This document shows, in pieces, positions 25,313 to 33,292 of a DNA stretch of 64,000 nt. The stretch spans positions 1 to 64,000 of the forward strand of contig NZ_JAFLRF010000016.1 of the NCBI RefSeq assembly GCF_017315705.1, given 5' to 3'. Numbering within the stretch: position 1 is the first letter of the stretch; each line of letters starts with the position of its first letter. The position numbers and the translations under genes are program-made. The notes beneath the pieces are model-generated. The model was not told the origin of the DNA and did not search any database. It worked only from the letters and a program-made list of their open reading frames with translations. The DNA is from Trinickia mobilis. Its GTDB lineage: Bacteria; Pseudomonadota; Gammaproteobacteria; Burkholderiales; Burkholderiaceae.

Positions 25313-27115
25313 ATGAACGAGGCGTTTGTCTGCGAAATTGATCAGGAAGCGGGGCAGCGTCGCCCCTGCGCGGCGCCGCCGCAGGGGCAGTCCGAAACCC
25401 TCGCGATGCGAGGGCTTCACGTCGCGCCGCCCGCCTCGCTGGAGGCCGGCGAAGTGCTGTCGTTGGCGCGCGCCGGCCGCGGACGGCCGGCGGTGAGCGT
25501 GGCGCGCATCCATCTGGATCTTGCGCGCGCGTGGCAGATGCTGATCCGGCTCCAGGCCGCCGAAGCGCTGCTGATCGCGCAGCGGATCGAAGGGCAGGCC
25601 GGCCCGTTGCCGGGCTCGGTCGCGGTTGCGGTGCGCGGCGAGCTCGCGGCCGTGCGGGCCGCGGCGCTCGTGCTGCAGGACGATGCAGGGGCGGCATTGG
25701 CCGCTGCGCTTTCGGCCCTGCGGCTCGGCGCCGCAACGCCCACCGCGCATGTCGCGCTGACGGTGTGCCGCTGCGTGTACTGGCGCTTCGGCGATCCCGA
25801 GAGTTTCTACGCGGTGGAACGCCGGGAGCCGGGCGAGCAGCCGGGCCGGCTGCGCGCGATTACCACGATGTTCGACCTTGCGCTCGATGCCGCGGCCGAA
25901 TTCGGTCAGATGCATTTCAATGCCGCGCGCTTGTTGGCCGACGACGCGCTTGACGTCGCGCGCCGCTACGGCGCCGGCCCGGCGGCGATCGACGCGCTGC
26001 CCGCCTGCGTGATGGCGCAGGTGTTGTACGAGGAGGGCCGCGTCGACGAGAGCGAGGCGCTGGTCGCGGCACGGCTGCCGGGAATCCGGCAGGGCGGCAC
26101 GATCGAAGGCGCGCTGCGCGGTTACGGACTGCTCGCCCGCATCGCCGCGAACCGGCGGCAACCGGGACAAGGGCTCTTGCTGCTGGCCGAGGCGGACGCG
26201 CTTGGGACGAAGCGCAACTGGCCGCGGCTGCGCGCCGCCAGCCTCGCGCAGCAGGTCGAGATGCACGTGGCCGCGGATCGCATCGACCAGGCGGCGCTCT
26301 GCGCGCAACGGCTCGCCGTGCTGGACGGGCAATGCGGCGCGGCGAGCAGCAGCGCGCGCTTCGAGATCGCGCGCTACCACGTGCTCGCGCAGGCGCGGCT
26401 GGCGCTCGCGCAGGCGCACTCCAAGGCATTCGCGCAGGCGCACTCCAAGGCATTCGCGCAGGCGCACTCCAAGGCATTCGCGCAGGCGCACTCCGAGGCA
26501 TCCGCGCGGACATCCGCCGCGATCGACCTCGCGGCGCTGCGGGAGCTCCATAGCGATACCGTTTTGAGACGCGATCGATACGGCGCGGTGACGATCGCGC
26601 TGCTGCTGGTCGAAGCGCTGCTGGCCGCCGGTCGGCGCGATGAAGCGGTCGAGGCCCTCGTCGCGCTGCTGAAGGAGGCGGCTTCGGTGGGACTGCATCA
26701 GACGCTCGTCGACTGCAGCGAGCGCGTTGCGACGCTGATCGACGGCATCGTGCGGGGTTCGATCGTGCCCGCCGGCGGCGTCCGCGAACTGCTTCCCTAC
26801 GCAGGCGCATTGATGTCGCGACGCCGGCGCGGCACCGCCAACGCGCAACCGGGGCGTGATACGGTGCCGGACACTGCGCGATCCGTGGCCGCCATGGGCC
26901 TCAGCGAACGTGAACGCACGATCGTCGGACTGATGGGGGGCGGGCTGACCAACAAGCAGATCGCGATCCGGCTGCGCATCGCGCCCGAGACCGTGAAGTC
27001 TCATGCAAAGCATCTTTATACGAAGCTGTCGGTGAAGAACCGGACCGAAGCGGTGACGCTGGCGAGCCGTCTGGGTCTGGTCCGGCTTTCCGGGAGCCGC
27101 GTCGCGGGCGACTAG
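25313..27115 (+). CDS. LuxR-type regulator with TPR-like sensor region
   Basis: 600 aa. The C-terminus (about 530-595) is a LuxR/FixJ helix-turn-helix: MGLSERERTIVGLMGGGLTN, KQIAIRLRIAPETVKSHAKH. The first 500 residues are Ala-rich helical repeats like the MalT/SARP TPR region but without the MalT P-loop ATPase. Residues about 366-397 are four copies of AHSKAFAQ encoded by a perfect or near-perfect 24-bp tandem repeat, prone to copy-number change. It may be a degenerate LAL-type regulator that kept only the sensor and DNA-binding parts. The neighbouring poxB genes and efflux operon are possible targets; this is inference. Confidence 0.82.
   Translation: MNEAFVCEIDQEAGQRRPCAAPPQGQSETLAMRGLHVAPPASLEAGEVLSLARAGRGRPAVSVARIHLDLARAWQMLIRLQAAEALLIAQRIEGQAGPLPGSVAVAVRGELAAVRAAALVLQDDAGAALAAALSALRLGAATPTAHVALTVCRCVYWRFGDPESFYAVERREPGEQPGRLRAITTMFDLALDAAAEFGQMHFNAARLLADDALDVARRYGAGPAAIDALPACVMAQVLYEEGRVDESEALVAARLPGIRQGGTIEGALRGYGLLARIAANRRQPGQGLLLLAEADALGTKRNWPRLRAASLAQQVEMHVAADRIDQAALCAQRLAVLDGQCGAASSSARFEIARYHVLAQARLALAQAHSKAFAQAHSKAFAQAHSKAFAQAHSEASARTSAAIDLAALRELHSDTVLRRDRYGAVTIALLLVEALLAAGRRDEAVEALVALLKEAASVGLHQTLVDCSERVATLIDGIVRGSIVPAGGVRELLPYAGALMSRRRRGTANAQPGRDTVPDTARSVAAMGLSERERTIVGLMGGGLTNKQIAIRLRIAPETVKSHAKHLYTKLSVKNRTEAVTLASRLGLVRLSGSRVAGD
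26408..26503 (+). repeat. 24-bp tandem repeat, four copies, in frame
   Basis: Units at 26408-26431, 26432-26455 and 26456-26479 are identical; the fourth (26480-26503) has two changes (AAG to GAG, TTC to TCC). Each encodes AQAHSKAF-type octads. The unit length is a multiple of three, so gain or loss keeps the frame. There are no spacers, so this is not CRISPR. Confidence 0.95.
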
Positions 27116-27419
27116 CCCGTTTCGAACGTCACGCGCAGGCGATGGCTCGACGGCAGCGTCGCGGCGAGCGCTTCGCTGGGCAGTTTCGCTTCGTTGGTTG
27201 TCGCGATTCTATACTGCGGATAACCAGCCAGGCGGGATTGCAAACGCGTCACGCGTGGCGGTAATGCGGACTGGACCATTCGATTACCAAATTAAGACCA
27301 AAAATTCACCCTTCTGGAATTCGGCCGCCTTACCCTGACCTTGCTTCGCTGGAGCAAGCCGAAGCGGTCACTCGCGCAACCCATTCGGGCCTGATCCAGG
27401 CTTGAGGAGCAAGGTTGGT
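27116..27419. other. Promoter region of the OmpR-ATPase-TPR regulator
   Basis: 304 bp without a gene. It contains the shared element at 27284-27318 and, just before the start codon, GAGGAG at 27404-27409. Confidence 0.5.
27284..27318 (+). promoter_or_regulatory. Upstream element shared by the two TPR regulators, copy 2
   Basis: TTACCAAATTAAGACC followed by CACCCTTCTGGA, alignable over its length with 25203-25239. It lies about 100 bp before the start of the 1032-aa regulator. Confidence 0.35.
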
Positions 27420-30400
27420 ATGAAGGCTCGGCCGGGCACGCTATCTTCGTTCAGTTTCGAAGGCTTTCGTCTGGATACGGCGAACGAATGCCTTTGGCGG
27501 CTGGATTCCGACGCGACAGCCGAGCGGATCGACCTGACGCGCAAGACCTTCGGCGTTTTGCGGTTTTTGATCGAGAATCGCGGTGCGCTGATTACCCATG
27601 ACGCGCTGCTCGAAGCGGTGTGGCCCGACGTGCACGTGCAGCCCGAAGTCGTGAAGGCTCACATACGGATGATCCGGGCACGGCTCGGCGATAACGCGCA
27701 GCGCCCTCGCTACATCGAAACGCTGCACGGACGCGGCTATCGTTTCGTCGCGCCCGTAGAAGTCCCTTCAATCGAGCCCCTGCCGGTCGCAGGCGAGGAG
27801 AGCTTCGGCCGCCTGGTCGGGCGCACGAGCGAACTGCAGCAACTGGGTGCCGCAATGGACCGGGCCAGATCCGGAAACGGTCAGGTCGTGATGGTGGCCG
27901 GCGAGCCGGGCATCGGCAAGACAGCGTTGCTCAAGCAGTTCGTTGCCGCCCAAAAGCTCGAACATGGCGATGCGCGGGTCGCTGAAGGGCGTTGCGTCGA
28001 GGGCTATGGCGGCACGGAGCCGTTTTATCCGGTTCTGCAGGCTCTCGGGCAGCTTTGTCAGGGAACCGGCGGCAGCGACGTCGTGAACGCGCTGGTGACG
28101 CTGGCGCCCACGTGGGCGTTGCAGCTCCCGGGCCAGGTGGCGAGCCCTGTGCGCGAGGCCCTGCATCGGCAGATTCTCGGGGCGTCGCGCGAGCGCATGC
28201 TGCGGGAGATCAGCGGCTTGCTGAGCTTTCTGACGCAGACGCAACCGCTGCTTCTGATATTCGAAGATCTTCATTGGGCCGACTACTCAACCATAGATTT
28301 GCTGGCGGCGATTGCGCGCCAGCCAGGAGCGCTGCGCCTGATGGTCGTCGCCACTTACCGGCCGGATGAGGCGGCGCTGGCCGAACACCCGATCGAGCAT
28401 CTGCACCACGAGCTTTCGTTGAGGGGCCTATGCCGGGATCTGGCGCTTGGCCCGCTGCCTGGCGACGCGGTGCTTTCGTGGCTGACAGACCGCGATCATC
28501 TCGACCCTGCCGAGGAAGAACTGTCTTATCTCATCGCGCAACGTTGCGGCGGCAATCCGCTGTTTATGCGGGCGACCCTCGCAGATCTCGTGGAGCGCAA
28601 CATGCTCCGCAAGACGGCGACGGGCTGGCGGCCCCTGGCGCCATTGGGGACGATCGGCGCGGCAGCGCCAAACACGATAACCCAGGCACTCGAGGGCAGA
28701 ATCCGGCGCCTGGGCACCGACGAACGGAATCTGCTTGAAGCCGCCAGCGTTGCAGGGCTCTGCTTTTCATCTGCGACCGTGGCCGAGGCCGCGGGTCTGT
28801 CGGCGGAGCAGTTCGACGATCTGTGCGAGATGCTGGCACGCAATCAACGCTTTATTCAACGTTGCGGAGTGAAACGCTTACCCGACGGGGGCGCAGCGGC
28901 GGCGTTCTGTTTCGACCATGCGCTCATTCGCGACGCGTTCTATGGGCGTCAAGGGCTGACTCGCCGCTCCCGTTTGCATCGGCAAATCGCGGAACGGCTC
29001 GAGGCGATCTATGCCCGTGACCAGAGAGCGGAGGTGGCATACGAGCTCGGACAACATTTCGCTGACGCGAGAGACTGGCTCAAAGCGATCGATTCTCTGC
29101 GCATTGCGCTGCAAACCGCCAAGGTTCGCTTCGCGTATCGCGAGGCGCAGTCGATTCTCGACTTTGCCGCTTTGCTCATCGCAAAGTTGCCGGCTGATTT
29201 GCGTCCGCTCAAAAGCTTCGAGTTTGCCGAGGCACGCGCGTCGCTATACGCTGCGGCGCACGATCCGCGCGCCAAGGCAGCCTGGGTCGAACTCGAGGAG
29301 CAGGCACGCTCGATTGGCCGGCTCGATGCGCAATTGCGCGCCATGCTCGGCCTCGCCTACGTCTTTAGCTGGAGCGACAGGCAACGTTGCATTGAGGTGC
29401 TGAACGAAGCGCTTGCGCTCAGTGCATCGCATCCCGACATGCGCGTCAGTGCGCTGGTCCGCGTGAGTGCCTACGTACGCCGTATTTGGACCAACGGCTG
29501 GTCGCATGCCGATCTGACCGAGTGCGAGACTGCGATTCGCGCGTTGCGCGAGACGGGGGATCCATTGCTGATCGCCCGGGCGAATATGGAATACAGCATG
29601 CTGTGCATCATTTCCACCCGGTATCGCGAAGCGCTCGGAACTGTGCGGGCGAATTACCGGATCCTCTTCGAGCATGCGGTGGAACATCCGGGCTTCGACC
29701 TCGCGAGGGCGACGTGGATGCTCCGGCTGGGTACGCCGTGGGCTCAGCTTTTCCTTGGCGAGCTAGGCCGGTCGATGGAATCGTTCGACCAGGGCATGAC
29801 TTCGTTCCGCGAGAACGGCGACTATTTTTCGGCCCGCACACTCGAGGTCTATAGAGGGTGGTTGCTCGTCCACACGATGGACTACGAGTCGATCATCGAA
29901 ATGTACGAACGGTTCGTGCCGGCTTCAAATCCGACCGCTCGGGCGGTGGAAGGCGACCCCGGCGCACTGCTGCCCGTGCAACATCGTGCGTGTATCGTGC
30001 TCGCCGGCCTCGCGTACATAGGATTGGAGGACGGCGTACGCGCCGCGTCGTTGTTTGCCGAAGCGCGACGGCAGATGGACGCCACGCCCATCATGTTCGA
30101 CTGGTACTGGCGACTGGCAACCGAATGGGGTACCGCCGAGGCCGCGATGATGGCGGGCGACCCGCGCACCGCCCGATCGCACGCCCAGGCGTTCCTGAAG
30201 CTCGCCCTCGCCACCGAAGACCGGACGTGGCAGGCACTCGCCTGGGAAGTCGTTGCGCGCGAGGCGCTCGCGAGCGGCGATCCGGTCATGGCACTCGACC
30301 GTATCCACTCCGCGTTCGCGGCCGCGGCAGGATTCGAAACTCCGCTGGCGGACTGGCGGCTTCACCGCACCGCGGCGGCTATTCACGAGGCCCGCGGCGA

Positions 30401-30518
30401 CGCCGAACAGGCGGAGGTGCAACAGCGCCGTTTCACTTCGACGCTCGAGCGGCTGTCGAATTCATTGCCGCGAGGCGATCAGATCGGCCGACGCCTGCTC
30501 GCGCTGTCGACCAGCTGA
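27420..30518 (+). CDS. OmpR-type winged helix - AAA ATPase - TPR regulator
   Basis: 1032 aa. Residues 10-112 form an OmpR/PhoB-like winged helix (GALITHDALLEAVWPDVHVQ, PRYIETLHGRGYRFVAP). A STAND/MalT-like ATPase follows, with Walker A GEPGIGKT at 161-168 and Walker B LLLIFEDLHWAD near 280. The C-terminal half (about 560-1020) is TPR-like helical repeats. This is the CadC/HilA-like DNA-binding domain joined to a signalling NTPase, a class found near catabolic and virulence genes; the signal is unknown. The ATG at 27420 is preferred because GAGGAG stands ten bases upstream; a TTG at 27402 overlaps that motif. Base composition is milder than in the preceding genes. Confidence 0.87.
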   Translation: MKARPGTLSSFSFEGFRLDTANECLWRLDSDATAERIDLTRKTFGVLRFLIENRGALITHDALLEAVWPDVHVQPEVVKAHIRMIRARLGDNAQRPRYIETLHGRGYRFVAPVEVPSIEPLPVAGEESFGRLVGRTSELQQLGAAMDRARSGNGQVVMVAGEPGIGKTALLKQFVAAQKLEHGDARVAEGRCVEGYGGTEPFYPVLQALGQLCQGTGGSDVVNALVTLAPTWALQLPGQVASPVREALHRQILGASRERMLREISGLLSFLTQTQPLLLIFEDLHWADYSTIDLLAAIARQPGALRLMVVATYRPDEAALAEHPIEHLHHELSLRGLCRDLALGPLPGDAVLSWLTDRDHLDPAEEELSYLIAQRCGGNPLFMRATLADLVERNMLRKTATGWRPLAPLGTIGAAAPNTITQALEGRIRRLGTDERNLLEAASVAGLCFSSATVAEAAGLSAEQFDDLCEMLARNQRFIQRCGVKRLPDGGAAAAFCFDHALIRDAFYGRQGLTRRSRLHRQIAERLEAIYARDQRAEVAYELGQHFADARDWLKAIDSLRIALQTAKVRFAYREAQSILDFAALLIAKLPADLRPLKSFEFAEARASLYAAAHDPRAKAAWVELEEQARSIGRLDAQLRAMLGLAYVFSWSDRQRCIEVLNEALALSASHPDMRVSALVRVSAYVRRIWTNGWSHADLTECETAIRALRETGDPLLIARANMEYSMLCIISTRYREALGTVRANYRILFEHAVEHPGFDLARATWMLRLGTPWAQLFLGELGRSMESFDQGMTSFRENGDYFSARTLEVYRGWLLVHTMDYESIIEMYERFVPASNPTARAVEGDPGALLPVQHRACIVLAGLAYIGLEDGVRAASLFAEARRQMDATPIMFDWYWRLATEWGTAEAAMMAGDPRTARSHAQAFLKLALATEDRTWQALAWEVVAREALASGDPVMALDRIHSAFAAAAGFETPLADWRLHRTAAAIHEARGDAEQAEVQQRRFTSTLERLSNSLPRGDQIGRRLLALSTS

Positions 30519-30723
30519 TGCACGCTTCAAGCGTGAGACATGGGGGAGCCGTCATGGCGCCGATCCCCTCTTGGGGTGATATCGGGCAATCAGGAGTCCA
30601 TGCAAGATAAGTGAATCCTCCCCACCGATGGAATCGGCGCGACCGGCAGTGACGAACTCCGGGCCTGCGGTTCACAACGGCGGCTGATCATTTCATGCAT
30701 GGAGCACTTTCAGGAGAGCCGAC

Positions 30724-32433
30724 ATGAGCAAGAAAGTTGCCGAAGTCATTGTGGACACGCTCGCCTCGGCGGGCGTAAAGCATTGCTACGGGATCGTGGG
30801 CGACACGCTGAATCTCATCGCTCACCACATCAACGAAAGCGGCATCGGGTGGGTCCATGTGCGCCACGAGGAGGCGGGGGCGTTCGCCGCCGAAGCCGAA
30901 GCCATGTTGACCGGCAGCCTCACGGCCGTTGCGGGAAGCTGCGGGCCTGGCAGCCTTCACTTCATCAACGGCCTGGTGGACGCCAACCGCAATCGGGCTC
31001 CGGTCATCCTGATCGCCACCCAGGTGGCGAGCGAGGAACTCGGCTTCAACTTTCCGCAGGAAGTCGACTTCAAGGCGATCTACGGATCGTGCAGCGTGTT
31101 CTGCGACATGATCATTACGCCGGAGCAGGCGCGGCGCAAAACCGTGATTGCCTGTCAGACCGCAATTGCAAAGGGCGGCGTCGCTGTGCTGATCGTTCCG
31201 GTCGACATCGCCCATGCCGATACCAGCGATGACGTCCCGTATTCGGTCCACACGAATGTGCCCGTTGTCCGGCCGAGTGACGCAGACCTCGACCGTGTCG
31301 CCGACATCCTCAATTCGGGCGAAAAGATCGCGATCTATGGGGGGGCGGGATGCCGTGGCGCCCACGCCGAAATCCTTGCGGTAGCCGAGCGGCTCAAGGC
31401 GCCCATTGCGCACACGTCCCGCGCAAAAGACGCGCTGGAACACGACAACCCGTACAACGTCGGCATGACCGGCATTATCGGCAGCGAAGCGGGCTATCTG
31501 GCGGTATCCGAGTGCGAGACCTTGCTGTTGCTGGGCGCCGACTTCGCATGGCGGCAGTTCTACCCGGAAAAGGCCAAGATCGTTCAGATCGACCTCGCCC
31601 CCGATCATCTCGGCCGCCGGCATCCGGTTACATTAGGGCTGGTCGGAGATATCAAGTCCACGATGGAGGCGTTGTTGCCGCGCCTCGAACCGCGCACGTC
31701 GACCGAGTTCCGCGACAAGCTCGTCGAACGGCATGCCCGCGCGGTGGAAACCCACCGGTCCAAGGCCGTCGCCTCGAACCGCGGAACGATTCCGCCTATC
31801 TATCTGACCGAGCTGATCAACCGGCATGCAGCGAGCGATGCACTCTTCTGCGCCGACGATGGGACGCCCACGGTCTGGCTTTATCGGCATATCGACACGA
31901 ACGGAAAACGCCGGGTGTTTTCGAGTCTGCTCCACGGCACGATGGCGGCGGCCATGCCGATGGCATTGGGGCTGCAAAAGTGCCAGCCCGGACGCCAGGT
32001 GATTTCCATGTCCGGCGATGGCGGGCTCGCCATGATGTTCGGTGAGCTCATGACGGCCGTGCAGGAGAAGCTGCCCATCAAGGTGGTCGTGTTCGACAAC
32101 GGCAAGCTTGGATTTATCGACATCGAGCAGAAGTCCGAAGGCATGCTCCCGCTTTATACGGGGCTGCTCAACCCGGACTTCGGCAAGGTTGCCGAGGCGA
32201 TCGGATTGTGGGGGCGCACGGTGGCGAAAGCCGATGAGCTCGAAGACGCCGTCGTGACATGGTTGAACGAGCCCGGCCCCGCGCTTCTGAACGTCAAGGT
32301 CGATACGATGACGCTCGTGATGCCGCCGAAGATCGAGTGGGGGGCCGCGTACGGAATGGTCCTGTATTCGGCGAAAGCCATGCTGCAGGGGCAGTCCGCC
32401 GACGTGTTCGCCATGATCCGTGAAAATTTGTAG
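30724..32433 (+). CDS. Second pyruvate oxidase-like ThDP enzyme
   Basis: 569 aa, paralogue of the poxB product at 16774-18495. It keeps the catalytic block HVRHEEAGAFAAEAEAMLTG, the FAD-domain IYGGAGCRGAHAE, the DALEHDNPYNVGMTG stretch and the ThDP motif GDGGLAMMFGEL ending in VVVFDN. E. coli-type PoxB is the nearest named family; the second copy may use another 2-oxo acid or serve another condition. The start follows CAGGAGAG. It stands alone, after the OmpR-ATPase-TPR regulator, which is a plausible controller. Confidence 0.85.
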   Translation: MSKKVAEVIVDTLASAGVKHCYGIVGDTLNLIAHHINESGIGWVHVRHEEAGAFAAEAEAMLTGSLTAVAGSCGPGSLHFINGLVDANRNRAPVILIATQVASEELGFNFPQEVDFKAIYGSCSVFCDMIITPEQARRKTVIACQTAIAKGGVAVLIVPVDIAHADTSDDVPYSVHTNVPVVRPSDADLDRVADILNSGEKIAIYGGAGCRGAHAEILAVAERLKAPIAHTSRAKDALEHDNPYNVGMTGIIGSEAGYLAVSECETLLLLGADFAWRQFYPEKAKIVQIDLAPDHLGRRHPVTLGLVGDIKSTMEALLPRLEPRTSTEFRDKLVERHARAVETHRSKAVASNRGTIPPIYLTELINRHAASDALFCADDGTPTVWLYRHIDTNGKRRVFSSLLHGTMAAAMPMALGLQKCQPGRQVISMSGDGGLAMMFGELMTAVQEKLPIKVVVFDNGKLGFIDIEQKSEGMLPLYTGLLNPDFGKVAEAIGLWGRTVAKADELEDAVVTWLNEPGPALLNVKVDTMTLVMPPKIEWGAAYGMVLYSAKAMLQGQSADVFAMIRENL

Positions 32434-32538
32434 GACTTGCCGGGTCACCGCCTCGGCGGCGAGCGTTCCGACCACGGCGAGTTTGACGGTCCGTGTGCCG
32501 TCAGCGTGTAAACTACTGCCTTTTTTGCCTTTCGCAGT

Positions 32539-33282
32539 ATGGTGCAAGCCCCTCAGCGCGCCGCTCTCGGCGGCGCGCCGCTCGTTCGCTTACTCGCACG
32601 CCTGGCGGACGTCGATATTCCCGAATCCGGCCAATCGCTCTCGGACCGGTTGAGCCAATGGCTCGGCTGGACCGACGCCATCGCGCTGTCCACGGCATTG
32701 AACGGCAATCCCCCGGCGCCTGCCTCGGGCGTGCGCGGCGAGGGCCGCGACGAAGCGAAACTGTGTGCCCAGGTGCGCAGCTCGCTGACGAAAGCCATCG
32801 TCGGCGATAGCGCGTTCGCGTCCAACCGGCGCGACGGGCGTGCGCCATTGCGCGCCCAGGAAGCCCCGGTGGACGAAGCAGCCGGTTACCCGGTCTTTCG
32901 CCAGCGCTATGTGTCGCTGCAGCAGGTGATGGAGACGGAGATCGGCACGCTGCGCGGCCGTCTGCGCGCTTTGCTCGCCGGTCGGCCGCGCGGCATGGCG
33001 CGGCTCGCGATGGTCGATGCCGTCATGGAACGAGCGCTCGCCGCGCGCGAGCAGAGTCTCTTCGCCACCGTGCCCGTGTGGCTCGCGGGGCACTTCGAGC
33101 GCTTGCGCCAAGCCGAGCTGCAGAGGCTCGCCGGCGCCGAAGCGTCGCAGGACGCCCCCACGATCACGCCCGGCGCCTGGCTGGACGTGTTCCGCAAGGA
33201 CATGCAGAGCGTGTTGCTCGCCGAACTCGAGGTTCGGTTTCAACCGGTCGCAGGGCTGCTCGCGGCCCTGCGCGCCAGCTAA
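32539..33282 (+). CDS. DUF3348 family protein (motor cassette gene 1)
   Basis: 247 aa, cytoplasmic, helical, no membrane segment. It matches DUF3348: RLLARLADVDIPESGQSLSD and LSQWLGWTDAIALSTAL at the N-terminus, YPVFRQRYVSLQQVMETEIG in the middle, and PGAWLDVFRKDMQSVLLAEL towards the C-terminus. The last block suggests a helical bundle partner. Function is unknown. It is the first gene of a tight four-gene unit (10 bp to the DUF802 gene). No Shine-Dalgarno is seen before the ATG; a TAAACT -10-like box lies about 25 bp upstream, so the mRNA may be almost leaderless. Confidence 0.82.
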   Translation: MVQAPQRAALGGAPLVRLLARLADVDIPESGQSLSDRLSQWLGWTDAIALSTALNGNPPAPASGVRGEGRDEAKLCAQVRSSLTKAIVGDSAFASNRRDGRAPLRAQEAPVDEAAGYPVFRQRYVSLQQVMETEIGTLRGRLRALLAGRPRGMARLAMVDAVMERALAAREQSLFATVPVWLAGHFERLRQAELQRLAGAEASQDAPTITPGAWLDVFRKDMQSVLLAELEVRFQPVAGLLAALRAS

Positions 33283-33292
33283 CCAAGACGCC

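Noticed and set aside
26408-26503. CRISPR-like direct repeats
   Set aside because: Units are contiguous, have no spacers and lie in frame within a coding sequence.
32434-32538. Rho-independent terminator at the TTTTTT before the DUF3348 gene
   Set aside because: No stable hairpin precedes the T-run at the proper distance; the segment fits better as a promoter region.
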